From contig NZ_CP021434.1 of assembly GCF_002162355.1 (NCBI RefSeq), positions 2,972,001 through 3,036,000 on the forward strand: 64,000 nucleotides of DNA, read 5' to 3'. Source of the DNA: Tumebacillus avium (lineage in GTDB: Bacteria; Bacillota; Bacilli; Tumebacillales; Tumebacillaceae). Made by a program: the position numbers and the translations under genes. Under the pieces are notes generated by a model. It was given only the letters and a program-made list of their open reading frames with translations, made no database searches and was not told the DNA's origin. This document shows, piece after piece, positions 25,909-34,705 of this stretch. How positions within the stretch are numbered: the stretch's first letter is position 1; every line of letters starts with the position of its first letter.

Positions 25909-26811
25909 GTGAAAGGAATCGATACCAATCAACTGCAGACGTTCGACCAGATCGTGCGGCTGGGCAGTTTCAGCAAAGCAGCGCGGGTCTTGGACATCTC
26001 CCAGCCAACGATCTCGGCACGTCTGCGCCAACTGGAGCAGGAGGTCGGCGGCGCATTGCTGCTCCGCGGCGGGAGCAGGCTGGAATTGACGGAGCTCGGG
26101 CGCAGTTTCCTGCCTTATGCCCGGCAAGCGTTGGCGGTGCTGTCCAAAGGGGTGGAGACGGCAAGGCTGGCCGAGCAGGGCAAGCGCGGACAGGTGGTGA
26201 TCGGCACGCTGCCGACGCTGGCGGCGGGATTTTTTGCGTCCGCCTTGGCGCGGGTGCGGGAGGAGAATCCGCAGTTGGGGATCGCCGTGCATACGGGGCA
26301 TAACCGGGAGATCGTCGAGATGCTCTATGACGGTTTTATCAAAATTGGCTTTATGATCTGGCCGTACCTGAACGCCGATATAACGACACTGCTCGAAGTC
26401 GAAGAACCGCTGTTTGTCGCCGTCCCGGCCGCGCATCCGCTCGCACAGCGGGGCAAGGTCACGCTGGAAGAGCTGAAGGAGGAAGCCAATCCGTTTTGGC
26501 TGATCGACTGGGGCCATGAGGTCAAAGGCTGGCAGACCCTGCTCATCCGCGAGCTTGGCACCGAGATTGAAGTGCCGCCGCAGACGGCGCTCGATCTGCT
26601 CTTGCGCGGGCAAGGCGCGGCGCTCTTGACGCGGGCGATGGCCGGACGGGCGCTGATGAGCGGAGAGCTGGTCGAACTGCAGGTCGACGGGATGCCGAAG
26701 CTGAGCCGGAAAAGCGTTTTGGTGCAGCTCGGGCGTGATCTCCTGCCTCCTGCGGTGGAAGAGTTTGTCCGCTTGTTTCGGGAAGAAGCCAAGTTGGGAT
26801 ATAATAGTTGA
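25909..26811 (+). CDS. LysR-family transcriptional regulator
   Basis: 300 residues, GTG start with GGGGTGAG upstream. HTH at residues about 17-50 (GSFSKAARVLDISQPTISARLRQLEQEVGGALLLR) and an effector domain with GQVVIGTLPTLAAGFFASAL. It is divergently transcribed from the MFS exporter, the classic arrangement for a LysR regulator and its target. It differs clearly from the LysR protein at 22724. Confidence 0.9.
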   Translation: MKGIDTNQLQTFDQIVRLGSFSKAARVLDISQPTISARLRQLEQEVGGALLLRGGSRLELTELGRSFLPYARQALAVLSKGVETARLAEQGKRGQVVIGTLPTLAAGFFASALARVREENPQLGIAVHTGHNREIVEMLYDGFIKIGFMIWPYLNADITTLLEVEEPLFVAVPAAHPLAQRGKVTLEELKEEANPFWLIDWGHEVKGWQTLLIRELGTEIEVPPQTALDLLLRGQGAALLTRAMAGRALMSGELVELQVDGMPKLSRKSVLVQLGRDLLPPAVEEFVRLFREEAKLGYNS

Positions 26812-26844
26812 GACTGACTATCTTTACATAACAGGTGATCTCAT

Positions 26845-27543
26845 TTGATAAACATATCAGAGCGTTTGGCGCGGATCGCGTCATTTGTGCCCCATGGGGT
26901 GAAGACGGCAGACATCGGCAGTGACCATGCGTATTTGCCGATCTATCTCGTCCAGCGCGGGCAGTCGGTGCAGGCGGTGGCCGGCGAGTTGAACGAAGGG
27001 CCGTTTCTCGGAGCGGAGCGCAATGTGCGTTCACACGGGTTGGCAGATAAGATTTCGGTAAGGCGCGGGAATGGACTGGCCGTGCTTACGTCGGGCGAGG
27101 TGGATGTGATCACCGTGTCCGGCATGGGCGGCGGGACGATCCGCGAGATTTTGGCGGCCGGGGTGGAGAAGCTGGAAGGCGTCTCCCGGCTGGTCTTGTC
27201 GCCGCAGGGCGACGGCGATTCGCTGCGCCGCTGGCTGCTTGCGCACGGCTGGAAGATCGTTGACGAAGACATGCTGATCGAGGATGAGAAGATCTACGAG
27301 ATCGTCGTCGCCGAGCGCGGCGAGATGGTGCTCGAAGATCCGCTGCAGTTGGAGTTTGGCCCGCTGCTGTTGGCGCGCAAACATCCGCTGATTCTGGAGC
27401 GCATCGAATACGAACTGGGCAAGATCACGCTGGCGCTCAAAGGGCTGGAGAAAGCCAAAGGGGACAGCGGACAGGAAAGACGGGATGCGCTGCAGGCGCG
27501 GCGCAGGCAACTGGAGGAGGTACGAAGTCATGTCAGCTCATAA
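26845..27543 (+). CDS. trmK: tRNA (adenine-22-N1)-methyltransferase
   Basis: 232 residues, TTG start behind ACAGGTGAT. It opens INISERLARIASFVPHGVKTADIGSDHAYLPIYL, the SAM-binding motif of TrmK (YqfN), and includes VSGMGGGTIREIL. It methylates A22 of tRNA. It sits downstream of sigA and overlaps yqfO by 14 bp, the conserved Bacillus arrangement. Confidence 0.95.
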   Translation: MINISERLARIASFVPHGVKTADIGSDHAYLPIYLVQRGQSVQAVAGELNEGPFLGAERNVRSHGLADKISVRRGNGLAVLTSGEVDVITVSGMGGGTIREILAAGVEKLEGVSRLVLSPQGDGDSLRRWLLAHGWKIVDEDMLIEDEKIYEIVVAERGEMVLEDPLQLEFGPLLLARKHPLILERIEYELGKITLALKGLEKAKGDSGQERRDALQARRRQLEEVRSHVSS

Positions 27544-28663
27544 GACGACAGCGACGGTCAAGCAGATCGCAGCTTGTTTGGAGGAAATGGCGCCCTTGAC
27601 GCTGGCCGAGTCGTGGGACAAGGTCGGGCTGCAGGTCGGCGACCCGAAACGCCAAGTGAAAAAAGTGATGCTGTCCCTGGACAGCAACGATGAAGGCGTG
27701 ATCGACGAAGCGATCGCCAAAGGGGTGGACCTGATCATCGCGCACCATGCGATGATTTTCAAGCCCGTCCAGACCCTGCGCACCGACACGCCGTACGGAC
27801 GCAAACTGCAAAAGCTGCTCGCCCACAACATCGGCGTCTATGTCGCGCACACCAACCTCGACATCGCAGAAGGCGGCATCAACGACATTTTGGCGGGGCG
27901 CCTGCATCTGGAAAACGTGGAAGTGCTGTCCCGCGTGCACAACACCCGTTTGAAGAAGCTGGTCGTGTTTGTGCCGGAAACCCACCACGCACAAGTCCTG
28001 ACCGCGCTGGGTGACACGGGAGCTGGCTGGATCGGCAACTACAGCCATTGCACGTTTAACACGCCGGGCATGGGCACGTTTGTGCCGCAGGAAGGCACCT
28101 CGCCGTTTATCGGCGAGCAGGGCGTGCTGGAAAAAGTGGAGGAAGTGCGCGTCGAAACGATCGTCAGCGACCTCAATCAGGAGCGTGTGGTGCGGGCGAT
28201 GCTGGAAGCGCATCCGTATGAAGAAGTTGCGTATGACATCTATCCGCTGGAGATCATGGGACAGGAGCTTGGCGTCGGGCGCGTCGGCGACCTCGTGCAG
28301 GAGATGACGCTTGAGCAGTTCACCAACTTCGTGAAGCAGCAGTACGGCGTCGAGCATGCGCGAATCGTCGGTCCCCGTGACCGCAACGTGCGCCGCGTGG
28401 CGGTGCTGGGCGGTTCCGGCGAGGAGTATTACCCGCAGGCGCTGCAAAAAGGCGCCGATGTGTTTGTGACCGGAGACATCCGCTATCACTATGCGCAGGA
28501 TGCGCTGGCCGAAGGGTTGTGCATGGTTGATCCGGGACATAATACGGAAAAGATCTGCCTGCCCAGCGTCCAGGCGTATCTGGAAGCCAAGCTGCGCGAA
28601 TACGGGTATGACGCCGAAGTTTTCGTGTCGGAAACGAACACCGAACCGTTCACTTTTTTGTAA
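27530..28663 (+). CDS. yqfO: Nif3-like dinuclear metal-centre hexameric protein
   Basis: 377 residues from ATG 27530, 9 bp after GGAGGAGG. N- and C-terminal NIF3 halves carry metal ligands in IIAHHAMIF, VAHTNLDIA, VTGDIRYHYAQDA and DPGHNTEK. A PII/CutA-like insert of about 100 residues (residues about 130-235) is typical of Bacillus YqfO. The toroidal hexamer has an uncertain biochemical role. It is coupled to trmK. Confidence 0.93.
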   Translation: MSAHKTTATVKQIAACLEEMAPLTLAESWDKVGLQVGDPKRQVKKVMLSLDSNDEGVIDEAIAKGVDLIIAHHAMIFKPVQTLRTDTPYGRKLQKLLAHNIGVYVAHTNLDIAEGGINDILAGRLHLENVEVLSRVHNTRLKKLVVFVPETHHAQVLTALGDTGAGWIGNYSHCTFNTPGMGTFVPQEGTSPFIGEQGVLEKVEEVRVETIVSDLNQERVVRAMLEAHPYEEVAYDIYPLEIMGQELGVGRVGDLVQEMTLEQFTNFVKQQYGVEHARIVGPRDRNVRRVAVLGGSGEEYYPQALQKGADVFVTGDIRYHYAQDALAEGLCMVDPGHNTEKICLPSVQAYLEAKLREYGYDAEVFVSETNTEPFTFL

Positions 28664-28722
28664 GTTCAGAGCGTCTTTTTTCTGAGACAAACCCATACAG
28701 TGAAGTATGGGGGTGAACGAGC

Positions 28723-28980
28723 ATGGCTCATCTGATCATGAGCGCAATTGCACTCATTGCTGTTATCCTGGCGTTTTCGTACGCCTATTATCTCCTACAT
28801 TTGCTGCTGACGATCACAAAATGCCCCGACTGCGGACGGATCATGCAAAAGGTGATGTATACAGAACTGTCGGAGGACGGAGAGCAGAAGCAAGTGCTGT
28901 ATGAATGTCGGTTCTGCCAGTCCAAACGGATCAAAAAGAGCAGCATGCCGCGCGGACGGAAGTTTACGTTGTACCCATGA
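28723..28980 (+). CDS. Small membrane protein with zinc-ribbon motif
   Basis: 85 residues. A hydrophobic helix (residues about 4-32) is followed by CPDCGR and, 26 residues on, CRFCQS, a two-knuckle zinc ribbon, and a basic tail (KRIKKSSMPRGRK). The start follows GGGGGTGA. The family is not recognised. Confidence 0.72.
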   Translation: MAHLIMSAIALIAVILAFSYAYYLLHLLLTITKCPDCGRIMQKVMYTELSEDGEQKQVLYECRFCQSKRIKKSSMPRGRKFTLYP

Positions 28981-28988
28981 TTTGGTAC

Positions 28989-29017
28989 TTGAAACTTGAT
29001 GTGAAACCCTGTATACT
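28989..29017 (+). promoter_or_regulatory. Sigma-A promoter of rnpB
   Basis: TTGAAA (28989-28994), exactly 17 bp, TATACT (29012-29017). The start of transcription would fall about 25-30 bp before the P1 helix of RNase P RNA. Confidence 0.75.
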
Positions 29018-29050
29018 TCTACTTTGTCAGGAATGATTTCGCTTATAAAA

Positions 29051-29454
29051 CCGAAAAGTAAGCTGGGCAGTCGCCGGTGCAGTGTCGAAAGACCGCACGG
29101 GAGGAAAGTCCGAGCTTCACAGGGCGATGGTGCCGGCTAACGGCCGGTGGGAGCGATCCTAAGGATAGTGCCACAGAAAGAAACCGCCAGCGGCCTCTTC
29201 GGAGGTGCGGGCAAGGATGCAACGGTGCGGTAAGAGCGCACCAGCAGCATGGAGACATGCTGGCTAGGTAAACCCCACCCGAAGCAAGACCGGATAGGAG
29301 TCCACATGCGTCGGCCCGGCGCGGACTCGGGTAGGTTGCTTGAGCGTGCTGGCAACAGTACGCCTAGATAGATGATTGCCACTCCACAGTGCGAGGGTGA
29401 CTCCCGTTTGCAGCACCAGGAGTACAGAACTCGGCTTACAGGCTTACTTTTCGG
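29051..29454 (+). ncRNA. rnpB: RNase P RNA, type A architecture
   Basis: The ends pair as helix P1: CCGAAAAGTAAGC (29051-29063) with GCTTACTTTTCGG (29442-29454). Conserved core regions are present: GGAGGAAAGTCCGAGCT (CR I), CACAGAAA, GGTAAACCCCACC (L15, which binds tRNA CCA), TAGATAGATGATTGCC and ACAGAACTCGGCTTA (CR V). The GTGCGGTAAGAGCGCACC hairpin and the GCAAGACC...GGTTGCTTGAG P16/P17/P6 region align with the E. coli type A RNA rather than B. subtilis type B. It processes tRNA 5' ends. Confidence 0.95.
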
Positions 29455-29471
29455 AGTCATATATAAGAAAC

Positions 29472-29499
29472 AAAAGAACCCGGCGTCGGGTTCTTTTTT
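29472..29499 (+). terminator. Terminator after rnpB
   Basis: AAAAGAACCCG, GCGT loop, CGGGTTCTTTTTTT. Confidence 0.93.
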
Positions 29500-29578
29500 T
29501 ATCTATCTATTGTACTTGTTAGTCAGTATTTGTAGTACAATGGTACATAGCAAGTGATGATAAGAGGAGCGGTGTCTC

Positions 29579-30223
29579 ATGTGGTTTTTGCGGTTTCGGG
29601 AGCCGGTGAATACGTGGACGCATTTGGTGACGTGTTTGGCGGCAGTTGTGGGCATGGTGCTGTTGATCGTCTGGTCGCGGGAGAGCGCGGCGAAAGTATC
29701 GGTGATGGTGATTTACGGGGTGAGCCTGATCGTGCTGTTTATGGCGAGCGCGGTGTATCATGCCGTTCGTTCCACGCCGGAGAAGATTTTGGCGTTAAAG
29801 AAATTTGACCATATGGCGATCTATCTGCTGATCGCAGGCACGTACACGCCGGTGTTTGCATTTGGGCTGGACGGCGCATGGCGGATCACGATGCTGGCGG
29901 TCGTGTGGGGGCTGGCGTTGGCCGGGATGGCGCTGAAGCTGTTCTACATCAACGCCCCGCGCTATTTTTCCACCTTGCTCTATGTCGGCCTCGGCTGGAT
30001 CGCGGTGGTGCCGTTTGTGAAGCTGGTCGAGACGCTCCCGATGGGCGCGATCTGGATGATGCTCGCAGGCGGCATCGCGTACACGGTCGGCGCGGTGATC
30101 TATGCGACCAAGTGGTTCGACTGGATTCCCGGCAAGTTCGGCTTCCATGAGATCTTCCACCTCTGGGTGTCGGCCGGCGCGACCTTGCACTTTTTGATGG
30201 TGGCGCGGTATATTGCGATTTAA
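29579..30223 (+). CDS. Hemolysin III family (PAQR-like) membrane protein
   Basis: 214 residues, seven helices. It begins with EPVNTWTHLVTCLAAV (family His/Thr) and has SAVYHAVRSTP, KFDHMAIYLLIAGTYTPV and, near the C-terminus, FHEIFHLWVSAGATLHF; the His residues form the PAQR metal site. The biochemical role in bacteria is poorly known, and the haemolysin label is historical. It ends at a bidirectional terminator. Confidence 0.92.
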   Translation: MWFLRFREPVNTWTHLVTCLAAVVGMVLLIVWSRESAAKVSVMVIYGVSLIVLFMASAVYHAVRSTPEKILALKKFDHMAIYLLIAGTYTPVFAFGLDGAWRITMLAVVWGLALAGMALKLFYINAPRYFSTLLYVGLGWIAVVPFVKLVETLPMGAIWMMLAGGIAYTVGAVIYATKWFDWIPGKFGFHEIFHLWVSAGATLHFLMVARYIAI

Positions 30224-30224
30224 G

Positions 30225-30259
30225 AAAAAGACCTGATCCTTTGCGGATCAGGTCTTTTT
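30225..30259. terminator. Bidirectional terminator
   Basis: AAAAAGACCTGATCC, TTTGC loop, GGATCAGGTCTTTTT. The stem also encodes the last codons of the convergent lipoprotein gene (ends 30248). Confidence 0.93.
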
Positions 30260-30988
30260 CTTGATCAGCTCGATCAGCTCTTGGTCGGTCATCGCTTCCA
30301 CGACCGCGCGGACAGGGTCGTCGCCATAGCCTTTGGGGCGGCCTTCGAGTTTGAACTTGCCGGACCAGACGCCGGTGATTGCGTAGTTTCCTGACGGGAA
30401 AGAGTGGAGAAATAGCAGATAACGGCCGTTGGTCGCAAAGTCGCGGTAGATGTCTTCAGGGATCTTGAATGACTGGTGGAGGAGGGCAGGATCGCCTTTG
30501 AACAGGTCGGTGACGCGGTAGGTCTCATCGGCATAATTGGCGGCGACGATGGTGTCCGACTGCTCGATCAGGTCGTCGATCGTTTCAGGGGAACCGTATC
30601 GGTCGATCAACAGAGGGTTGTCGAGCGGCTGATCGAGGAAAGGCTGCCAACAGCCGTTGTCCCGCTTGCAGGACAGGCCGTTGATCGTCCTGGCCGTTTT
30701 GCCTTCGACGCGGTAGGTGACGCTGGTGATCTGATCGTTGCCAAAGGTGCGGAGCAGCTCATCGTGAAATTTTTTGATAAATTGCCCCTCGGAGCCGGGG
30801 GAAAGCGACAGTGCCCCTTTGCTGAGCGAGACTTCGAGATTTTTCTCCTTGATCTGGAGAGATTGCAGATCGACCTGCTCAGGGAGGTGCTGTTCGATCA
30901 GAGGTTTTACAACCTCGGGGTTGGCTTGTTCAATACAGCCGGTCAGCATCAGCGCTGTGGTCGCCAGCAGCAGAAGCGCTTTTTTCAT
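30248..30988 (-). CDS. Predicted lipoprotein
   Basis: 246 residues, ATG behind AAGGAGG. The N-terminus MKKALLLLATTALMLTGC is a lipoprotein signal with lipobox LTGC, to be modified by Lgt. The rest has no recognised domain; mixed alpha/beta content, with a segment DTIVAANYADETYRVTDLFKG near residue 150. The first 59 bp overlap the end of adaA in another frame, so the two may be co-expressed. Function unknown. Confidence 0.78.
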   Translation of the reverse strand: MKKALLLLATTALMLTGCIEQANPEVVKPLIEQHLPEQVDLQSLQIKEKNLEVSLSKGALSLSPGSEGQFIKKFHDELLRTFGNDQITSVTYRVEGKTARTINGLSCKRDNGCWQPFLDQPLDNPLLIDRYGSPETIDDLIEQSDTIVAANYADETYRVTDLFKGDPALLHQSFKIPEDIYRDFATNGRYLLFLHSFPSGNYAITGVWSGKFKLEGRPKGYGDDPVRAVVEAMTDQELIELIKKKT

Positions 30989-31526
30989 CGTTCCCGTTCC
31001 TCCTTCTGTAATCGGATGGAGTGGTGCCGGTCTCTTTATGAAAGACGTAGGAAAAATGGGAAAGGTTCTGGTAGCCGACTTGGAGCGCGATTGTGGTCAG
31101 CGGCAGATCGGTCGAGGTCAACAACTGTCGGGCAGCGCTAATGCGGATCTGGGTGAGGGCTTCGGCCGGTGTCTGGCCGGTGGCTTTTTTGAAGGTGCGC
31201 TGCAGGTGATAAGGGGAGATGTGCAGGTGGTCGGCGAGCGTTTGCAGGGTCAAAGGCGCAGCGTAGCGGGACTCCAGCAGTTGCAGGACCGCCTGGGCCA
31301 GTTCGTTTTGCGGCACGGTTTCTTCGGGGCGGCAGCGCTTGCAGGCGCGCAGGCCGTGCGTAATCGCGTCATCGGACGTGGCGAAGATGCGGACGTTTTC
31401 GCGTTTCGGGGTGCGCGATTTGCAGGACGGGCGGCAGAAGATCCCCGTCGTCAGCACGCCGTAATAAAACTGGCCGTCTGCAGTTGCGTCGCAGTCGATG
31501 ATCGCTTGCCACTGGTGGTCTTGCAT
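30930..31526 (-). CDS. adaA: Methylphosphotriester-DNA methyltransferase / AraC activator AdaA
   Basis: 198 residues from ATG 31526, 7 bp after GGGAGGG; an ATG 6 bp earlier touches that site. The N-terminal Ada zinc domain is intact: FYYGVLTTGIFCRPSCKSRTP, with further Cys in ACKRCRP (four Cys ligands, one the methyl acceptor). The C-terminal AraC HTH follows (TLQTLADHLHISPYHLQRTFKKATG). In B. subtilis AdaA senses methylated phosphates and activates adaAB; no adaB (methylguanine transferase) follows here. Confidence 0.9.
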   Translation of the reverse strand: MQDHQWQAIIDCDATADGQFYYGVLTTGIFCRPSCKSRTPKRENVRIFATSDDAITHGLRACKRCRPEETVPQNELAQAVLQLLESRYAAPLTLQTLADHLHISPYHLQRTFKKATGQTPAEALTQIRISAARQLLTSTDLPLTTIALQVGYQNLSHFSYVFHKETGTTPSDYRRRNGNDEKSASAAGDHSADADRLY

Positions 31527-31620
31527 GTGCATCCCTCCCGAACACGTATGGTTGGCACTATTGTATCCTGTTTTGTGGTAGGATGAAACCAATAGATGAA
31601 AGGATTGGGGGATTTTCCAA

Positions 31621-32070
31621 ATGCCTTTGTTTTTTGCCTATGGCATCTCCACCGACCCGGAGCGGATGCAAGCGGAGATGGGCGGGTACAAGTCGTATCA
31701 AGCAGCGGTCTTGCCTGATCATGCCTGCACCTTCACTTACAACCCGGAGTATAACGGCGGCGCCACGACGCTGATCCCAAGCGATGGTGACGAAGCGCTG
31801 GGCGTGGTCTATGAGATCGAGGAGAACCAGCTCGCTCTGTTCGAAGAAGTGGACGAAGAGTACGCTTTGCACCAGATGCAGGTGAAGGCAGGCGGCGAAC
31901 TGCTCACAGCGTACGTGCTACTGCCGCGCGAGGAAGAGACGTTGACCCTCCCGGCTCCTGACTATCTGGAGCGCGTGCGCAAAGGTCTGCTGGTGCACCA
32001 TTCGGTCGATGAGGTTGAAGCGTATCTGCAAGCGGGCATCGAGCGCGTGAACAAAAGTGACCGCCATTAA
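31621..32070 (+). CDS. Gamma-glutamylcyclotransferase-like (AIG2/GGCT fold) protein
   Basis: 149 residues. It starts MPLFFAYGISTDPERM, the substrate-binding loop pattern of GGCT-like proteins (FAYGxNxxxxxM), then GVVYEIEENQLALFEEVDEEYA, with a Glu in the expected catalytic region, and PAPDYLERVRKGL. Such proteins cyclise gamma-glutamyl amines; the substrate is unknown. Confidence 0.8.
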   Translation: MPLFFAYGISTDPERMQAEMGGYKSYQAAVLPDHACTFTYNPEYNGGATTLIPSDGDEALGVVYEIEENQLALFEEVDEEYALHQMQVKAGGELLTAYVLLPREEETLTLPAPDYLERVRKGLLVHHSVDEVEAYLQAGIERVNKSDRH

Positions 32071-32075
32071 CCGTA

Positions 32076-32108
32076 ACAAAACCCTTGGCATTTGCGCCAA
32101 GGGTTTTG
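32076..32108. terminator. Bidirectional terminator
   Basis: CAAAACCCTTGGC, ATTTGC loop, GCCAAGGGTTTTG between the GGCT-like gene and asnB. Confidence 0.9.
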
Positions 32109-32114
32109 TTGTCG

Positions 32115-33959
32115 CTACACCAGACGCACGTTGTAGTTGCGCATCCACGTATCGATTTGGGCGAGGTAGGCAAACAGCTGCGGGCCGGCCATCAGCTGGC
32201 CGAAGAAGGGGCGGACGAAGTTGGGATCGTCAGCGTTTTGCGTCGCCTGCAGCAGCACCTCTTTGTTGACCACCTGAAGCAGCGGCGAGGACGGATCGTC
32301 GAGGATCTCCAAGAGCCAGCTGCGCACGGCGTTCAGGTAAGCCGGGTTGTGCGTTTTCGGATACGGGCTTTTCTTGCGGTAGAGCACATCTTCCGGCAGC
32401 ACGCCTTCCAGCGCTTTGCGGAGCAGCCCTTTTTCACGCTCGGCATGGAATTTCATCTCCCACGGCACGTTCCACATGTACTCGACGATGCGGTGGTCGC
32501 AGAACGGCACGCGCACTTCAAGCGATGCGCCCATCGTCATGCGGTCTTTACGGTCGAGCAGGGTCGGCATCCAGCGGAACAGATTGAGATAGGACATCTC
32601 GCGCGCCCGCGCTTCCGCTTTCGTTTCGCCGTCCAGCTTCGGCACTTCGGCCAGCGCCATCCGGTAGCGACCGTCGATGTGCGCCGCGACGTTGATCTTG
32701 GCCGAGAATTCTTCATTCAGCCAGGAAGCGCGGCCATCCACGTTGCGCGACCACGGGAAGGTGTCGGCGTTGACCATCTCTTCACGGTAAAACCACGGAT
32801 ACCCGCCAAAAATCTCGTCGGCGCACTCGCCGGACAGGGCGACGGTCGCTTCTTTTTTGATCTCCTTGGAGAACAGGTAGAGCGAAGCGTCGATGTCGGC
32901 CATCCCCGGCAGATCGCGGAAAGTCACCGCTTCTTTGAGCGCCTGCACGAGTTGCGGCGTGTCGATGACGATGTTGTGGTGCTCCGACCCGATGTACTCG
33001 GAGACGCGCTTGATCCACGGGCCGTCCGGGTTGGGCTGGAAATCGCTCGCCGTAAAATGCTTGTCGTTATCCAAGTAGTCAACAGAGAACGTGTGCAGCT
33101 TCTTGCCTTCCTGTTGGTACTTCAGCGCCGCAAACGCGGAGATCATGCTCGAATCCAGCCCGCCGGACAACAGGGTCACCAGCGGCACGTCAGAGACCAG
33201 TTGGCGCTCGACCGCGTCTTGGAGCAATTCGCGCACTCTTTCCACCGTCGTGTCAAAATCGTCGGTGTGCGGGGCGCTTTCCAACTTCCAGTACGGCGCG
33301 ATCGTCGTGCCGTTGCGGTCGAAGAGCACATAGTGGCCCGGCTTCAGCTCAAACACGTTTTTGAACACGCCGTGACCCGGTGTGCGCGCAGGGCCGATCG
33401 CGAACACTTCGGCCAGCCCGTCGCTGTCCACTTCCGGCTCGACCAGCGGATGGGCGAGCAGCGATTTCAACTCAGAAGCGAAGAGCAGGCCGCCGCCGCG
33501 CTCCGCATAAAACAGCGGTTTGACGCCAAGCCGGTCACGGGCGACGAACAGGTTTTGCTCCTGCTCGTTCCAGATCGCGAAGGCGAAGATGCCGTTCAGC
33601 TTCTCCACACAGGCCGGGCCCCACTCCATGTACGAAGTGAGCAGCACTTCGGTGTCAGAGTGGCCTTGGAAGCGGTGGCCGCGGGCGAGCAGTTCCTTGC
33701 GAATGTCTTCGGTGTTGTACAGCTCACCGTTGTAGATGATCGTATATGTGCGATCGCCGAGGGCGCGCGTCATCGGTTGGATGCCGCCTTCGATGTCGAC
33801 GACAGCCAGGCGGCGGTGGGCAAATCCGGCGTGGGGAGACAGCCAAATGCCTGCTTGGTCCGGGCCGCGGAGGTGTTGCAAATCTGCCATTTGTTTGAGA
33901 ATCGAACTCTGTTCTGTGAGATCGACTTTCCAATCGATCCATCCACTAATCCCACACAT
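32115..33959 (-). CDS. asnB: Asparagine synthetase (glutamine-hydrolysing)
   Basis: 614 residues, ATG behind GGGAGGGG. Catalytic Cys2 (MCGISGW) and a class II glutaminase domain (GFAHRRLAVVD, YNGELYNTEDIRKEL) are followed by a synthetase domain with the PP-loop LLSGGLDSSMISAFA and ALSGECADEIFGGYPWF. It makes Asn from Asp, Gln and ATP. The length matches B. subtilis AsnB/AsnO-type enzymes. The 642-residue antisense frame is a codon-bias shadow. Confidence 0.96.
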   Translation of the reverse strand: MCGISGWIDWKVDLTEQSSILKQMADLQHLRGPDQAGIWLSPHAGFAHRRLAVVDIEGGIQPMTRALGDRTYTIIYNGELYNTEDIRKELLARGHRFQGHSDTEVLLTSYMEWGPACVEKLNGIFAFAIWNEQEQNLFVARDRLGVKPLFYAERGGGLLFASELKSLLAHPLVEPEVDSDGLAEVFAIGPARTPGHGVFKNVFELKPGHYVLFDRNGTTIAPYWKLESAPHTDDFDTTVERVRELLQDAVERQLVSDVPLVTLLSGGLDSSMISAFAALKYQQEGKKLHTFSVDYLDNDKHFTASDFQPNPDGPWIKRVSEYIGSEHHNIVIDTPQLVQALKEAVTFRDLPGMADIDASLYLFSKEIKKEATVALSGECADEIFGGYPWFYREEMVNADTFPWSRNVDGRASWLNEEFSAKINVAAHIDGRYRMALAEVPKLDGETKAEARAREMSYLNLFRWMPTLLDRKDRMTMGASLEVRVPFCDHRIVEYMWNVPWEMKFHAEREKGLLRKALEGVLPEDVLYRKKSPYPKTHNPAYLNAVRSWLLEILDDPSSPLLQVVNKEVLLQATQNADDPNFVRPFFGQLMAGPQLFAYLAQIDTWMRNYNVRLV

Positions 33960-34046
33960 CTTGTTCGTTCCCCTCCCATTCTGAAGTCTAGACGTTCGCC
34001 CAGCATGAGATAACCTATGCGAAGGGGGAAAAAGATGTGCAGGAAA

Positions 34047-34613
34047 TCAGATCCCGTTGGGGCGAACCGACGCAATCACGTTTTCTGCGACTTCTTTCGA
34101 CGCCAATCCTTCAAGGAACCAGCGCGAGAGATCGACGGCAGCCAGGCATCCGGCAGCGGTGGCGATCTTGTCATGCGCGACGATCGGCACATCGAGCACT
34201 TCGACGCCCATCGCGGCGAGCTGCTTGACCCGCGTCGGATAGGTGGTCGCGGTCAGGCCCTCCAACAGCCCCAGCTTGGCGAGCAGCAAGGCGCCCGAGC
34301 ACATCGAGCCGATCATCTGGCGGCCGGGGTCGAGCAGGCTCTGCATCCGGGCCAGAAAAGCTTCATCATGGATCAGCGTCTGCACGCCGGGGCCGCTTTC
34401 GATCAGAACAGCGTCCGCTTCCGCTATGTAGGAGAGATCGGCCGACATCGGGATGGTCAAGCCGTTTTCTGACGTGTGGTGAGATTCGGTTCCGACCAGT
34501 TTGACCTCCCAGTCCGGCAGCATCTTGAAACGCGCCACGCGGTTGAGCAGATCCCAAGGCAGAAAGACATCCAGATCGGTGAAGCGGTCAAAAACGAGGA
34601 TCGCAAGTTTCAT
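34047..34613 (-). CDS. DJ-1/PfpI family protein
   Basis: 188 residues. KLAILVFDRFTDLDVFLPWDLL opens the flavodoxin-like fold, and GSMCSGALLLAKLGLLEGLTATTYPT holds the nucleophile-elbow Cys. DJ-1/PfpI members act as glyoxalases, chaperones or amidases; this one resembles the ThiJ subgroup without an AraC domain. Substrate unknown. It lies upstream of asnB on the same strand, 87 bp away. Confidence 0.88.
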   Translation of the reverse strand: MKLAILVFDRFTDLDVFLPWDLLNRVARFKMLPDWEVKLVGTESHHTSENGLTIPMSADLSYIAEADAVLIESGPGVQTLIHDEAFLARMQSLLDPGRQMIGSMCSGALLLAKLGLLEGLTATTYPTRVKQLAAMGVEVLDVPIVAHDKIATAAGCLAAVDLSRWFLEGLASKEVAENVIASVRPNGI

Positions 34614-34705
34614 CGGGCAAGCTCCTTTTTGTTCAAAGTGTTGCTTCTATGGTACGATGAATCGGTGAAGACGTACATACAGAATCAGGAAAGGGTGTCG
34701 CACCT

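Noticed and set aside
29077..29460. Short open frames over rnpB
   Set aside because: The sequence is a structured RNA with all conserved RNase P elements.
32085..34013. 642-residue plus-strand open frame
   Set aside because: Antisense shadow of asnB; no family motif.
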